Assembly (NCBI RefSeq): GCF_000407485.1
Contig: NZ_ASWD01000003.1
Coordinates: forward strand, 744,001-808,000
Reading direction: 5' to 3'
Source of the DNA: Enterococcus pallens ATCC BAA-351
Lineage (GTDB): Bacteria; Bacillota; Bacilli; Lactobacillales; Enterococcaceae
DNA: 64,000 nt
The notes below the pieces were generated by a model. The model saw only the letters and a list, made by a program, of their open reading frames with translations. It searched no databases and was not told the origin of the DNA. Each line of letters starts with the position of its first letter. The stretch's first letter is position 1. A program made the position numbers and the translations under genes. Positions 52,423-61,953 of this stretch are shown piece after piece.

Positions 52423-55089
52423 TTATTCATTGGATTTTAAGGCATCAATCATGTTAATATGCTTCAGCTTGCGATGAGTGACTGCCATAACAATCAAGGT
52501 AAAGACAATCGTCAGTCCACCGGAAATGACATAGGCCGTCCAGTGAATGACAAGTGGAAAAATGACATTTTCCATTGAAGCCTGCCGCAGGATAAAGGCG
52601 GTCAGCACATAGCCGACACCGTAACCAACCACGATTCCCAGTAACGTGAAAATCACGTTTTCCCGAAAAATATACATGGTGACTTCCTTGTCAAAGAAGC
52701 CCAGCACCTTAATTGTCGACAGCTCGCGAATACGTTCTGAAACATTGATATTGGTTAAGTTGTACAATACAACAAAAGCCAATAAACCCGACAAGACCAC
52801 GAAAATCAATACAATGGCATCTAAATTAGCCATGGAATCCTCTTGAGCTTGTATCTGCTGTGATACAAAGGAGGTGTTTACCACATGGCCGCTCGCCAGC
52901 AGATCCTCTGACAGCTGATTCTCCTGTGCTTCAGTCATTTTTCCAGTTTGCAGGAAATAGGCATTCGGCTGATAACGCTCTTTTGTCACTTGCTGATAGT
53001 ATTCCCGAGACAGGTACAAAAAGCTGCCCAAATAATTTTCAACAATGTGACTGATTTTCAGTTGAATTGGCTGCTGCTGACTATCATAAATCGTCACGCT
53101 GTCACCTTCACTTAGATCAAAAAGTTCAGCCAGCTTCTCAGTAATCGCCGCTCCTTGGTCATCCAGCTGAACCCTTTGTCCTTCCAGATTCGTTAGATGA
53201 ACATAGTCAGCAAACTTTTTATTATCTTGCGGTACCATCATTGTCAGCTGCTGAGTTCCCTGACCGCTTTGGCGCATTTCAACAGCTTCATTAAAGCTAG
53301 GCAAAGAAGCTGTTACTTGTCCGTCTTGATCAAATACTGTTTCAACCGTTTGTCGATCAGCTGGATTATCCGCATCATCGGATAGGGTGACGATTCCTTG
53401 ATAATCAATGATTGGTCCAAATTGTTTAGCAGTAACTGAGCTTAATGAATCCTTCAGACCCACTCCGGCAACCATCAAACCGGCACAACCGGAAATTCCG
53501 ATAATCGCCATCACCATCCGAGACTTGTAGCGTAAAAGGTTGCGGTAGCTGACCTTTTGATTAAAGCTCAAACGGGACCATAACGGCTTAATGTATTCCA
53601 AAAAGATTCGTTTTCCCGGCTTTGGCGCTTTAGGCTGCAGCAGCTGAGCTGGTTTTTCTCTCAAATCCTTCATGAGAACCAGTAAGGCTGATCCTAAACT
53701 AGCTATCACAAAAGCAATCGCTGCCTGAATAATCGGACGTGGTAAATAATAAACATGCACCTGATCAAAGTTGTAGCGTTCACTGGACAAGGCGAAAATA
53801 ATTCGCGGCAAGGCCTCTGTTCCAGTCACGCTTCCTAATAAAATCCCAAGTGCTGCAGCAGATAAGGCATAGATGAAATACTTTTTAGAAATCTCAAACT
53901 TGCTGTAGCCTAAAGCCTTCAAAGTACCAATCTCCCGGCGATTTTCTTCAACCATCCGAGTCATGGTGGTGAAGGTAATCAAGGCCGCTATAAAGAAAAA
54001 GAAGACTGGAAATACGTTGGCAATCGCTGCAATTCGTTCCGAAAGGTCACCGTATTCTTGGAAACCAGGATTATCAGAGCGCAGATGGAAAGAATAGCTG
54101 GGCTCCTTCAAGTCCGCCAAGGTTTGTTCCTGTTCCTCAATTTTGGATTGAGCCTCCGTCAACTGCTGGCGGTTTTCTGTCAGTTGTATTTGAGCTGCTG
54201 ATAATTGTGCCCGTTGTTCAGCTGGCAGCTGTGCTGCAAAGGCCTGCTGCTGGTCCAGCTGTGCTTGAGCTTGGTCCAGCTCTGCTAATCCATCACTTAC
54301 TTTGGTTTTTTCTGGATCTATTTCAGCCTGCGCGTCGGAGCGGATTTCTGTCAGCCGTTCTTGCGGACGCTCAACAAAAAGTTTCTCCAGGTCTTTTCGA
54401 TTATCTTCCATGATGTCTTCGTACTCACTGCCATAGGTTTCCAGTCCTTGAGTATTCTTGAAGGTTAGATAGAAAATACCATAGACGTCAGCTTTGAACT
54501 GGGCTTTCGGCACGTAAGCAAAATAACTTACCTGTCCGTTGCCAACGTTAGAAAGTCCCCGTTCACTCGTGCCGATAAAAATCGGTGAATTAGCAAAACC
54601 GACAATTTTGTAGCTGTTTGTCTTCAGTTGATCCTTGTCATCTATTTTATACGTGTCATTTAGCTGATAGCCATCGTCTTTGGCTTTGGTATCCAATACA
54701 ATTTCATTGTTTTTCTCGGGTAAACGGCCTTCAGTTACAACTAATTGATTTTGTTTTTGCTGCGGATCGTAGGAGAAGACTTGAACAACTTCATTTTTGT
54801 CTGGATTGGCGTAAAAGAACTGATAGCCAAGCTCAACCTTGGCCCCTTCAAGCTTTTTCGCCTGAGTCAGATCCTCCTCTGTCAGTCCGCCAGTAGATAC
54901 GATCTGCAAATCCGACAGCTCGTGACGGTCTACATAACGACTGGCTGAGGAATTCAAAATTGGACCTGCTGCTTTGATTCCCACAAACAGCATCGTTCCT
55001 AATAAAATAATCAAGATAATCGCGATAAAACGGCCCTTCGAATAGGCTATTTCCCGCAGACTGGCTTTTAAGTAGGTTTTATTTTTCAT
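52423..55089 (-). CDS. Large FtsX-family ABC transporter permease
   Basis: Permease of 888 residues. A first helix (about 17-40) leads to a large outer domain that contains a long coiled coil (about 250-320, with AEIDPEKTKVSDGLAELDQ and following heptads). Two FtsX blocks follow with about three helices each (about 360-480 and 760-880), and a second outer domain separates them. This duplicated FtsX layout is that of macrolide/lantibiotic-like or lipid-handling exporters. ATG 55089 is chosen because GGGGAGAG lies just upstream. Works with the ATPase encoded 10 bases before it. Confidence 0.85.
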   Translation of the reverse strand: MKNKTYLKASLREIAYSKGRFIAIILIILLGTMLFVGIKAAGPILNSSASRYVDRHELSDLQIVSTGGLTEEDLTQAKKLEGAKVELGYQFFYANPDKNEVVQVFSYDPQQKQNQLVVTEGRLPEKNNEIVLDTKAKDDGYQLNDTYKIDDKDQLKTNSYKIVGFANSPIFIGTSERGLSNVGNGQVSYFAYVPKAQFKADVYGIFYLTFKNTQGLETYGSEYEDIMEDNRKDLEKLFVERPQERLTEIRSDAQAEIDPEKTKVSDGLAELDQAQAQLDQQQAFAAQLPAEQRAQLSAAQIQLTENRQQLTEAQSKIEEQEQTLADLKEPSYSFHLRSDNPGFQEYGDLSERIAAIANVFPVFFFFIAALITFTTMTRMVEENRREIGTLKALGYSKFEISKKYFIYALSAAALGILLGSVTGTEALPRIIFALSSERYNFDQVHVYYLPRPIIQAAIAFVIASLGSALLVLMKDLREKPAQLLQPKAPKPGKRIFLEYIKPLWSRLSFNQKVSYRNLLRYKSRMVMAIIGISGCAGLMVAGVGLKDSLSSVTAKQFGPIIDYQGIVTLSDDADNPADRQTVETVFDQDGQVTASLPSFNEAVEMRQSGQGTQQLTMMVPQDNKKFADYVHLTNLEGQRVQLDDQGAAITEKLAELFDLSEGDSVTIYDSQQQPIQLKISHIVENYLGSFLYLSREYYQQVTKERYQPNAYFLQTGKMTEAQENQLSEDLLASGHVVNTSFVSQQIQAQEDSMANLDAIVLIFVVLSGLLAFVVLYNLTNINVSERIRELSTIKVLGFFDKEVTMYIFRENVIFTLLGIVVGYGVGYVLTAFILRQASMENVIFPLVIHWTAYVISGGLTIVFTLIVMAVTHRKLKHINMIDALKSNE

Positions 55090-55099
55090 ACGCTCTCCC

Positions 55100-55801
55100 C
55101 TACCATGTAATCTCATCAATTGAAATAGGATGTTCATTGACCTCAACCGAACGTACCTTGGCATCATTGATGCGAATCACTCGGTCAGCCATTGGAGCCA
55201 ACGCTGAATTATGGGTAATAATTAAGACGGTGTTGCCTTGAACGCGGCTGGCATTTTGCAAGAGCTTGAGGATTTGCTTACCCGTCTCAAAATCCAGTGC
55301 TCCAGTTGGTTCGTCACACAAAAGCAGCTTCGGATTTTTAGCTAAAGCTCGAGCAATCGAAACCCTTTGCTGTTCACCGCCAGACAATTGCGCTGGAAAA
55401 TTGTTCAAGCGATGATCCAACCCTACCTGCTTCAAGACCTCCTCAGGATCTAGTGCTTTAGGAGAAACCTCGGTTGCCAGCTCAACATTTTCTTTTGTCG
55501 TTAAATTCGGCACTAAATTATAAAATTGAAAAACAAATCCCACATCTTCACGGCGATAGGCAGTCAATTGTTTATCATTAAACTGAGCTATATCGGTGCC
55601 GTCAATTAAAATCTTACCCTCGTCTGGTGCATCCATGCCGCCTAAAATATTTAATACGGTAGATTTTCCGGCACCACTAGGACCTAAAATCACGGCTAGC
55701 TCCCCTTTTTTTATGTTAAAGGACAGATCGTCATTAGCTGTAATGACAGATTCTCCCATTTTATAACGTTTGGATACATGTTGGACTTCTACATAATTCA
55801 C
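55100..55801 (-). CDS. ABC transporter ATP-binding protein
   Basis: ATPase of 233 residues, MacB/LolD group. Walker A GPSGAGKSTVL (about 40-50), signature LSGGEQQRVSIARALA, Walker B LLLCDEPTGALDFE and H-loop IITHNS are visible. It precedes the FtsX permease by a short gap and drives that exporter. A TetR gene is divergently transcribed 150 bases away, so the pair is probably repressed until an inducing toxic compound is present. Confidence 0.92.
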   Translation of the reverse strand: MNYVEVQHVSKRYKMGESVITANDDLSFNIKKGELAVILGPSGAGKSTVLNILGGMDAPDEGKILIDGTDIAQFNDKQLTAYRREDVGFVFQFYNLVPNLTTKENVELATEVSPKALDPEEVLKQVGLDHRLNNFPAQLSGGEQQRVSIARALAKNPKLLLCDEPTGALDFETGKQILKLLQNASRVQGNTVLIITHNSALAPMADRVIRINDAKVRSVEVNEHPISIDEITW

Positions 55802-55951
55802 TTTATGACCTCCATTAATTGAACAGCTGTTGCTTTTTTAGTCTGTTGTTAGTATACTAGGCAACATTCCAAAGGACAAGAAACAAAACTAAAATGCCTG
55901 TCATTAAAGCGACAGTTTTAATTGAAATGTTGAAAGAAAGCAGGAGAAAAG

Positions 55952-56500
55952 ATGGTAGGAATAGCCAATAATCGGCGCACGATTTATACGAAAAATTCTA
56001 TTCGGGAAGCCTTTTTAACCTTGTTAACACAAAAAGACTTAGAAAAAATCACTGTAAAAGAAATTACTCAGCTAGCCGATATTAATCGAGGGACCTTTTA
56101 CAAATATTATAAAGATGCCTTTGATCTGCTGCAGAAGATTGAAGAAGAAACTATGGAGGATTTGTTGGCGGATATTCAGTTAAACAGTCAGCCAATTGAA
56201 AAATGGTTGACCACTCTGCTGCAAAAAATTCAGCAGCGGCCAGAGGTACGTATTCTGGTGCTGGGCAATCATCAAAGCAATTTCTTATCGCCCTTGTTGG
56301 AGCGGATTAAACCAGAAGCCTTCCAGCATTTTTCCCAGTATTTTCCAGAAGCTTCAACGGTAGAAAAAGAGCTCTATTTGTCCTATTTTGTCGAAGGCTC
56401 AGTGGGCTTAATTGTTCGCTGGCTAAGAGATTATGAAAGTATGAGTGCTGCGGCTATCAGCAAACTGCTATTGAATGTTTTCAAGACTGAGATCTACTAA
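55952..56500 (+). CDS. TetR/AcrR-family regulator
   Basis: Repressor of 182 residues with an N-terminal helix-turn-helix (TKNSIREAFLTLLTQKDLEKITVKEI, then ADINRGTFYKYYKDAFDLL) and a C-terminal ligand-binding half. AGGAG lies five bases before the ATG. It diverges from the ABC exporter at 52423-55801 and most likely controls it. The end of the gene overlaps a bidirectional terminator. Inducer unknown. Confidence 0.88.
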   Translation: MVGIANNRRTIYTKNSIREAFLTLLTQKDLEKITVKEITQLADINRGTFYKYYKDAFDLLQKIEEETMEDLLADIQLNSQPIEKWLTTLLQKIQQRPEVRILVLGNHQSNFLSPLLERIKPEAFQHFSQYFPEASTVEKELYLSYFVEGSVGLIVRWLRDYESMSAAAISKLLLNVFKTEIY

Positions 56501-56537
56501 AAAACGGCTCCCACTTTGATTGTGGGAAGCCGTTTTT
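56499..56537. terminator. Bidirectional terminator between the TetR gene and lipoprotein gene
   Basis: AAAAACGGCT-CCCAC pairs with GTGGG-A-AGCCGTTTTT (56499-56537), with A's on one side and T's on the other. Confidence 0.92.
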
Positions 56538-57936
56538 AATTTAGCAATTCTTTTAATTTCGCCTGGGCATCCGCATCTTCAGAAACAGCGAAGGTTTTAG
56601 TGGGACCGTATTGTCCTTTGGTACCATCATCTTCCAGTTCGCCAATCAGGTCTCTGTCTGTTTCATGATCCGGCATATAGGTACCTTCATATACTTTGCC
56701 ATTATCACCTAATAGATAAATATGGACTGGTTGACTTCGATCCAAATTAATATGGTAACTATCAGCTATGGTCCCGTTCTCTGCTTTTTGATCCAAGCCT
56801 ACCGTGCCATCTTTAGAAGTGTAAAATACACAGCCACCAATAATGTGAGTTTTAAATGCTGCCGCACCTGGGTTTCTGTTGTCCTGCAATTGAACATCAC
56901 CATCTGGAGTCTGAGCATACCAATCACCCATACCAGCAGCTCCGTGTGTAAAGTATTGGCTGGATATTGCCATACCACCCAGTTCAGCACGCTGAATCGC
57001 CCAGTCTAAAAAGGCTTGATTGATTTCAACTTGAGAAAGCTGTTTCTTAGCTTGTCCCGAAGATTGATAGCCTTTCGTATTGGCAACAATCGCTGCAAAG
57101 CCATTTTTTACATCCTGGTTTTCCGTTTCATCAAAGTACAATAAATTTTCATTATTTCCTTGATTTTGCATGGTCACATAAACCTTTGGCTGACCATTAT
57201 CAATGATAAACAGGTAGAGATGCTTATCCAGATAGCCGCCATGAGCAGCATCAGAATAAACAGCTACTAAATGGCGCCCTTGCTTACTAGTAACTTCCTT
57301 AGTTAAAGAAAGGTTCGCTTGCTTTCCATCAAGCGCAGCCCGAGCAATTACGTCGTTAGGAATACTCATGCCGTAAAAATCACCAATTGCTCCATTCGAA
57401 TAGTTTTCATACTTCTGACCCATAGCTGAGCCCCATTGTGCCATAAAACCTTCCAAGGCCTGGCCTTTTTCTTGATTCCACAAGCTCGTTGATTGAACAG
57501 TCGTATCAGAGGTTGCCGTTGATTCTTCAGTAGACTCCTTTTCGCTGCCCCATTGCTCCCGTTGTTTGGAGCGAGCCGCTTGATAGACCTCTTCCAGTTC
57601 TTTATGAACAATCACATTCTTGCTCTTCCGCAAGTCCGAAGAGCCTAGACGCTCGATCACTTTACGATAGTTCTCTTGGTCAATTAATTTATTGACTGTA
57701 ATTAATAAGTTTACCCCTGCCTTATCATCTTCGACCGATTGCTTATCCTGCTTGGTTTCCACCGCCAACGCTTGATCGTACGCCTCAATTGCTTCAGGAT
57801 ATTTCTGCTCCTTAACCAGCTTTTCTGCCTGCTGTACATGCTTATCAAAGGTCGCTTCGTCAGTTGTATTTGTTTGCTTGCTGCAGCCTGTTACTATAAA
57901 AAACAGACATGCGACAAGGCCAATCCACTTTCGCAT
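56536..57936 (-). CDS. DUF4767-like lipoprotein
   Basis: Surface lipoprotein of 466 residues. The signal ends in LFFIVTGCSK (lipobox cysteine about 18). Residues about 28-130 are helical and TPR-like (VQQAEKLVKEQKYPEAIEAYDQAL). A Ser/Thr-rich linker leads to a DUF4767-type domain (about 150-275, WNQEKGQALEGFMAQWGSAMGQKYENY). The rest contains a repeated beta domain. ATG 57936 follows GGGAGG seven bases upstream. DUF4767 proteins are common extracellular lipoproteins of enterococci with unknown function. Confidence 0.78.
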   Translation of the reverse strand: MRKWIGLVACLFFIVTGCSKQTNTTDEATFDKHVQQAEKLVKEQKYPEAIEAYDQALAVETKQDKQSVEDDKAGVNLLITVNKLIDQENYRKVIERLGSSDLRKSKNVIVHKELEEVYQAARSKQREQWGSEKESTEESTATSDTTVQSTSLWNQEKGQALEGFMAQWGSAMGQKYENYSNGAIGDFYGMSIPNDVIARAALDGKQANLSLTKEVTSKQGRHLVAVYSDAAHGGYLDKHLYLFIIDNGQPKVYVTMQNQGNNENLLYFDETENQDVKNGFAAIVANTKGYQSSGQAKKQLSQVEINQAFLDWAIQRAELGGMAISSQYFTHGAAGMGDWYAQTPDGDVQLQDNRNPGAAAFKTHIIGGCVFYTSKDGTVGLDQKAENGTIADSYHINLDRSQPVHIYLLGDNGKVYEGTYMPDHETDRDLIGELEDDGTKGQYGPTKTFAVSEDADAQAKLKELLN

Positions 57937-57983
57937 ATTCTCGCCTCCCACCCTATTCTCTCAAAAAGGTGAAAGGAAAACAA

Positions 57984-58016
57984 TCAAAAAAAGAAAGCCG
58001 CTAGGGCCTTCTTTAG
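57984..58016 (-). terminator. Terminator of the PFL/ACT operon
   Basis: AAAGAAGGCC pairs with GGCTTTCTTT read leftwards (one mismatch), followed by a run of T's. Confidence 0.75.
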
Positions 58017-58020
58017 TGGA

Positions 58021-59364
58021 TTAATTTTTAAAGGAATGAATCGGTGCCGGAATCCGTCCGCCACGGGCTACAAAGTCAGCTGATCCAGCCGGATTTACCT
58101 TCATAACCGGTGCACGACCCAACAAACCGCCGAACTCAACGGTGTCGCCTATTTTAGTACCGGCTGCTGGAATAATTCGAACAGCCGTCGTTTTGTGGTT
58201 GATAACCCCAATCGCTGCTTCATCTGCAATCATAGCAGAGATGCTGGCTGCTGGTGTATCGCCAGGAATAGCAATCATATCCAAACCAACGGAACAAATC
58301 GCTGTCATTGCTTCTAATTTTTCAATATTCAAGGAACCATTGTTTACTGCATCAATCATACCAGCATCCTCAGAAACTGGAATGAATGCGCCCGATAATC
58401 CGCCAACATGGTTGCAGGCCATTACCCCGCCTTTTTTCACTGCATCGTTCAACAGTGCCAAAGCAGCAGTTGTTCCGTGTGTCCCAACTGTTTCCAGACC
58501 CATTTCTTCCAATACGTGAGCAACTGAATCACCAACAGCAGGTGTTGGTGCCAAGGATAAATCAACAATTCCAAATGGAACATCCAAACGTTCAGAGGCT
58601 GCCCGACCAACTAATTGACCCATGCGGGTAATTTTGAAGGCCGTTTGCTTCACTACTTCAGCCACAACGTCAAAAGGTTCTCCTTTGACTTTTTCTAAGG
58701 CCCGTTTAACGACACCAGGTCCGCTCACGCCAACGTTAATTATACAGTCAGCTTCTCCGACGCCATGGAAAGCACCAGCCATAAATGGATTGTCCTCCAC
58801 TGCATTGGCGAAGACTACTAATTTCGCACAGCCTAAGTCAGAAGCCGCTGCTGTTTCCTTAATGATCTCACCCATGTGTCTTACAGCATCCATGTTAATC
58901 CCCGCTTTGGTCGAACCGATATTAACTGATGAGCAGACAAAATCAGTCTCAGCCAAGGCCTGAGGAATTGAATCAATCAAAATTTTATCGCCTTTTTGGT
59001 AGCCTTTTTCAACTAACGCAGAGAATCCGCCGATAAAATCAACCCCGACTTCCTTTGCTGCACGGTCTAAGGTTTTCGCATATTTCACATAGTCAGTGTC
59101 TTCACTAGCCGCTGCGATGATCGCGATGGGTGTTACAGAAATACGTTTGTTGATAATCGGAATACCATACTCAGATTCAATGGACTGGCCGACCTGTACT
59201 AAGTTCTTTGCTTTAGTTGTAATTTTTTGATAGATTTTTTCACAGGCTTTTTCACTGTCGCTGTCAATACAATCTAACAATGAAATACCCATCGTAATCG
59301 TACGAATGTCTAGATTTTCTTCTTCAATCATTCGGATGGTTTCTAATATTTGATTGGTTTCCAT
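58021..59364 (-). CDS. PFL family protein (UPF0210/DUF711)
   Basis: Cytosolic protein of 447 residues related to pyruvate formate-lyase-like folds (DUF711). Matches include [16 protein letters not shown] (about 14-29), [56 protein letters not shown] and the [16 protein letters not shown] close to the C-terminus. The glycyl-radical loop of true PFL is not present. The family is nearly always encoded with an ACT-domain protein, as here. Function not established. AGGAGGGG precedes the ATG. Confidence 0.93.
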   Translation of the reverse strand: METNQILETIRMIEEENLDIRTITMGISLLDCIDSDSEKACEKIYQKITTKAKNLVQVGQSIESEYGIPIINKRISVTPIAIIAAASEDTDYVKYAKTLDRAAKEVGVDFIGGFSALVEKGYQKGDKILIDSIPQALAETDFVCSSVNIGSTKAGINMDAVRHMGEIIKETAAASDLGCAKLVVFANAVEDNPFMAGAFHGVGEADCIINVGVSGPGVVKRALEKVKGEPFDVVAEVVKQTAFKITRMGQLVGRAASERLDVPFGIVDLSLAPTPAVGDSVAHVLEEMGLETVGTHGTTAALALLNDAVKKGGVMACNHVGGLSGAFIPVSEDAGMIDAVNNGSLNIEKLEAMTAICSVGLDMIAIPGDTPAASISAMIADEAAIGVINHKTTAVRIIPAAGTKIGDTVEFGGLLGRAPVMKVNPAGSADFVARGGRIPAPIHSFKN

Positions 59365-59394
59365 GTAGCCCCTCCTGTTTTGGTTAAAAAATTC

Positions 59395-59664
59395 CTATAA
59401 TTTGTGCATTGTGTCAAAAATTTCTTGATTTTGCACACTGATTTTGACTCCCAATGTTTTGCCTAATTGATGAAGCTCTTCACGGATATCATCAAATTCT
59501 TTGTTAGCACTGGTTAAATCAGTTAACATCATCATAGTAAAATAGTCATCCATGATTGTTTGAGATACATCTAAAATATTCACTTCAAGCTCAGCTAATT
59601 TTTGACTGACACCTGCGATAATTCCTACTTTGTCTTTTCCAATAACGGTAACGATGCCGCGCAT
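59395..59664 (-). CDS. ACT domain-containing protein (UPF0237)
   Basis: An 89-residue single ACT domain: MRGIVTVIGKDKVGIIAGVS, then INILDVSQTIMDDYFTMMMLTDL, the beta-alpha-beta pattern that binds small ligands such as amino acids. ATG 59664 follows GGAGGG six bases upstream; upstream codons to 59703 have no start signal. It precedes the PFL-family gene in the same unit and probably regulates it or senses its product. Confidence 0.93.
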   Translation of the reverse strand: MRGIVTVIGKDKVGIIAGVSQKLAELEVNILDVSQTIMDDYFTMMMLTDLTSANKEFDDIREELHQLGKTLGVKISVQNQEIFDTMHKL

Positions 59665-59819
59665 AATAATCCCTCCAAATTGATTTTTCTCATTATAGCA
59701 CAATCTTTAGAAAGAGATGAGGGAATCGTGAATCTTTTTTCATATTATTTACAGGAACGTTCGCCTTTTACATTTTCATTCAGCTGTTTTATTATAAAGG
59801 AAAGAATGGAGGCTGTACC

Positions 59820-60551
59820 ATGGATTTACTTGACCAATTAATGAGCCATACTTCGGTTCGCAACTTTACTAAAGAAAAATTATCACCAGCAATCAAGAAG
59901 CAATTGATTTTGTCAGCCCAAAGCGGCAGCAGTTCCAATTTCATTCAGGCCTATTCCATTGTTGAAGTAACTGATCCACAAAAACTGGAAATCATTGAAG
60001 GCCTATCTAACTGCTTTGGTTATATCAAAGATGCCGGTGCCTTTTATGTTTTTGTAGCTGATTTAAATAAGCATGCTCAGATCCTAACCCAGCAGGAGCA
60101 TTCTCTACAAGCTTTAAAAAATGAAGAAGCGTTCACCGTTTCCGTGGTAGACACAACAATTGCCGCTCAAACTATGAGTGTGTATGCTGAGTCGTTAGGC
60201 TTAGGTATTTGCTACATCGGCGGTATTCGCAACGATTTGTTTAAAATGGCAGAGCTGCTTGAGCTGCCTGAATATACTTTCCCATTGTTTGGCCTGTCAG
60301 TAGGCTATCCAGCGGAAAAAAATGAAGTGAAGCCGCGTTTGCCAATGCAGGATATTCAACATCTCGATCGTTATCAGCCGATGACAAAAGAACGAATTTC
60401 GGCCTATGATCAGCTGATGCAGGACTACTACGCACAACGTTCGTCTAATGCAGCTGATGCTGACTGGTCAAGAAAAATGTTGGCTCACTTTTATGAACCT
60501 CGGCGTCCACAAACAAAAGAATTCCTAAAAAAACAAGGCTTTTTATTCTAA
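59820..60551 (+). CDS. NADPH-dependent nitroreductase, NfsA/FRP-like
   Basis: Flavin (FMN) oxidoreductase of 243 residues in the NfsA group. HTSVRNFTKEKLSP (about 10-23) and QSGSSSNFIQAYSIVEV (about 34-50) hold FMN-binding residues. IAAQTMSVYAESLGLGICYIGG (about 115-136) and FPLFGLSVGYP (about 155-165) are the family signatures. It reduces quinones or nitro compounds with NADPH. GGAGG lies upstream of the ATG. Its last codons form part of a terminator shared with the convergent acetyltransferase gene. Confidence 0.9.
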   Translation: MDLLDQLMSHTSVRNFTKEKLSPAIKKQLILSAQSGSSSNFIQAYSIVEVTDPQKLEIIEGLSNCFGYIKDAGAFYVFVADLNKHAQILTQQEHSLQALKNEEAFTVSVVDTTIAAQTMSVYAESLGLGICYIGGIRNDLFKMAELLELPEYTFPLFGLSVGYPAEKNEVKPRLPMQDIQHLDRYQPMTKERISAYDQLMQDYYAQRSSNAADADWSRKMLAHFYEPRRPQTKEFLKKQGFLF

Positions 60552-60563
60552 GCCTTGTTTTTT
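60527..60563. terminator. Bidirectional terminator embedded in two gene ends
   Basis: AAAAAACAAGGCT (60528-60540) pairs with AGCCTTGTTTTTT (60551-60563). It lies across the overlapping 3' ends of the nitroreductase and GNAT genes and encodes the KKQGF and KKQGL ends of both proteins. Confidence 0.85.
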
Positions 60564-60995
60564 CATCGGGATAAAACGAATTCCATTCACGGTTTGTTCT
60601 TCAGTCGTCTCCTTAAAGCCTAAGCGCCGATACACTGGAACCGCAAAAGGCGAAGAATTTACGGTCATCGTTTGTTCCCCCATTGCTGCAGAAGCTGCCT
60701 GATACAAGCTTCTGGCAATTCCTTGACGGTGATATGCCGGATCCACGAATAGTAATGAAATGTGAGCTGGAGGCCTGATCCCAATCACCCCAACGAGTTT
60801 ATTTTTCTGTTGGCACCCCCACAATTTCAATTCTTGTGTTTCTATTCGACGTTTAGTTCCAGCCAAGCCAATGTACGCTTTGAACTCCTCAATGCCTTCT
60901 GGCGAATACTCCGGGGCTTCAAATTGACTAAACACCTGCCAAATCAACTCAACAGCTTCCTGGATTTCGTAATCAGCAGTCACTACCTTAATCAT
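60543..60995 (-). CDS. GNAT-family N-acetyltransferase
   Basis: Acetyltransferase of 150 residues. The GNAT acetyl-CoA loop is HISLLFVDPAYHRQGIARSLYQAA (about 79-102, with the Q/R-x-x-G-x-A/G motif in RQGIA), and VYRRLGFKETTEEQTVNGIRFIPM is the C-terminal strand. Closest by eye to the YjdJ/ElaA-like small acetyltransferases. Substrate unknown. It overlaps the convergent nitroreductase gene by nine bases and follows the cyclase-family gene in the same direction. Confidence 0.88.
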   Translation of the reverse strand: MIKVVTADYEIQEAVELIWQVFSQFEAPEYSPEGIEEFKAYIGLAGTKRRIETQELKLWGCQQKNKLVGVIGIRPPAHISLLFVDPAYHRQGIARSLYQAASAAMGEQTMTVNSSPFAVPVYRRLGFKETTEEQTVNGIRFIPMKKQGLE

Positions 60996-61003
60996 CCTTT
61001 GAC

Positions 61004-61747
61004 CTACTCTTCTGGCACGATAGCAAAGGCTCTAACAGTAAAACCAGGAGCGGCTTTGATTTTAGGAACCCCTAGGAAAATTGCGCCGCCAGTTGCTGGC
61101 AGGTCTGATAGGTTGGTTAATACTTCGACTTGGAATTTATTTTGGGACAGCCAGTATAATTCACCGATTAAACCGCCATTTTTCGTACAATCCATTGAAG
61201 TATCCGTATCCAGTGTTTCATGTCCGATCGCGGTTACCTCGCGTTCTTCATGTAAAAACTTTAAAGCTTCCAAAGACCAGCCCGGAGTATGCGCCTGTCC
61301 ATCCTCGTCAACATTATAAAATGAGTCGTGATCCTGCCAGCGTTTCGACCAGCCACTGGCAAAGGCTACAAAGCTGCCGGCGGGAATCTTGCCCTGCTGC
61401 TGTTCAAATTCTTCGATATCCGCTACTGTCAAACAATAGTCCGGATTCTCAGCTACAGCCGCTTCTTTATGCAGCACGATTAATGGTAAAATGAACTGCC
61501 GCATATCCAATTGTTCCAAATAATCCTTACCCGCCGCAAAGTGTATCGGTGCATCAATATGGGTCCCGTACTGGGTCACCACATGATATTCTTTAGCGAA
61601 AAATCCATCTTTTTCCAATGTACACAGGGTTTCTTCACTTAAGGGTTTAAAAGATTGAAAATAAGGAATTTCAGCTGAAACCGTGTGGGTCAAATCAATC
61701 CATTTTTGCTGCTGTAAAAAAGCAATACTTTCGGTAATTTTACTCAT
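61004..61747 (-). CDS. Cyclase-family protein (kynurenine formamidase-like)
   Basis: Metal-dependent hydrolase of 247 residues. QYGTHIDAPIHF (about 59-70) is the HxGTHxDxPxHF metal motif of the cyclase/kynurenine formamidase family. DLTHTVSAEIPYF lies near the start, and VTAIGHETLDTDTSMDC (about 172) supplies further metal ligands. Likely cleaves an aryl formamide or cyclic amide. AGGAGG-like GGAGG precedes the ATG. The neighbouring genes (acetyltransferase, reductase) do not define the pathway. Confidence 0.88.
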   Translation of the reverse strand: MSKITESIAFLQQQKWIDLTHTVSAEIPYFQSFKPLSEETLCTLEKDGFFAKEYHVVTQYGTHIDAPIHFAAGKDYLEQLDMRQFILPLIVLHKEAAVAENPDYCLTVADIEEFEQQQGKIPAGSFVAFASGWSKRWQDHDSFYNVDEDGQAHTPGWSLEALKFLHEEREVTAIGHETLDTDTSMDCTKNGGLIGELYWLSQNKFQVEVLTNLSDLPATGGAIFLGVPKIKAAPGFTVRAFAIVPEE

Positions 61748-61818
61748 GGCACAACCTCCAACGTTTTATTTTAACGATACAAACAAAAGATAAGGCTGTC
61801 AATAGCGAATAAACCACA

Positions 61819-61856
61819 AAAAAATGCGTCCTTCATTTAAGAAGCACGCATTTTAG
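61819..61856. terminator. Terminator between cyclase and oxidoreductase genes
   Basis: AAAATGCGT-CCTTC pairs with GAAG-CACGCATTTT (61821-61854); it lies downstream of the leftward oxidoreductase gene and upstream of the cyclase promoter. Confidence 0.75.
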
Positions 61857-61953
61857 TAAGTATTTTTGACACTGATTAAGTACTGATTGACTGCCTTGCA
61901 TAAAACTGATGTCATCGCCTAAGAGAGTTCTTATCTGTCAGCGTTTTGTTTTA

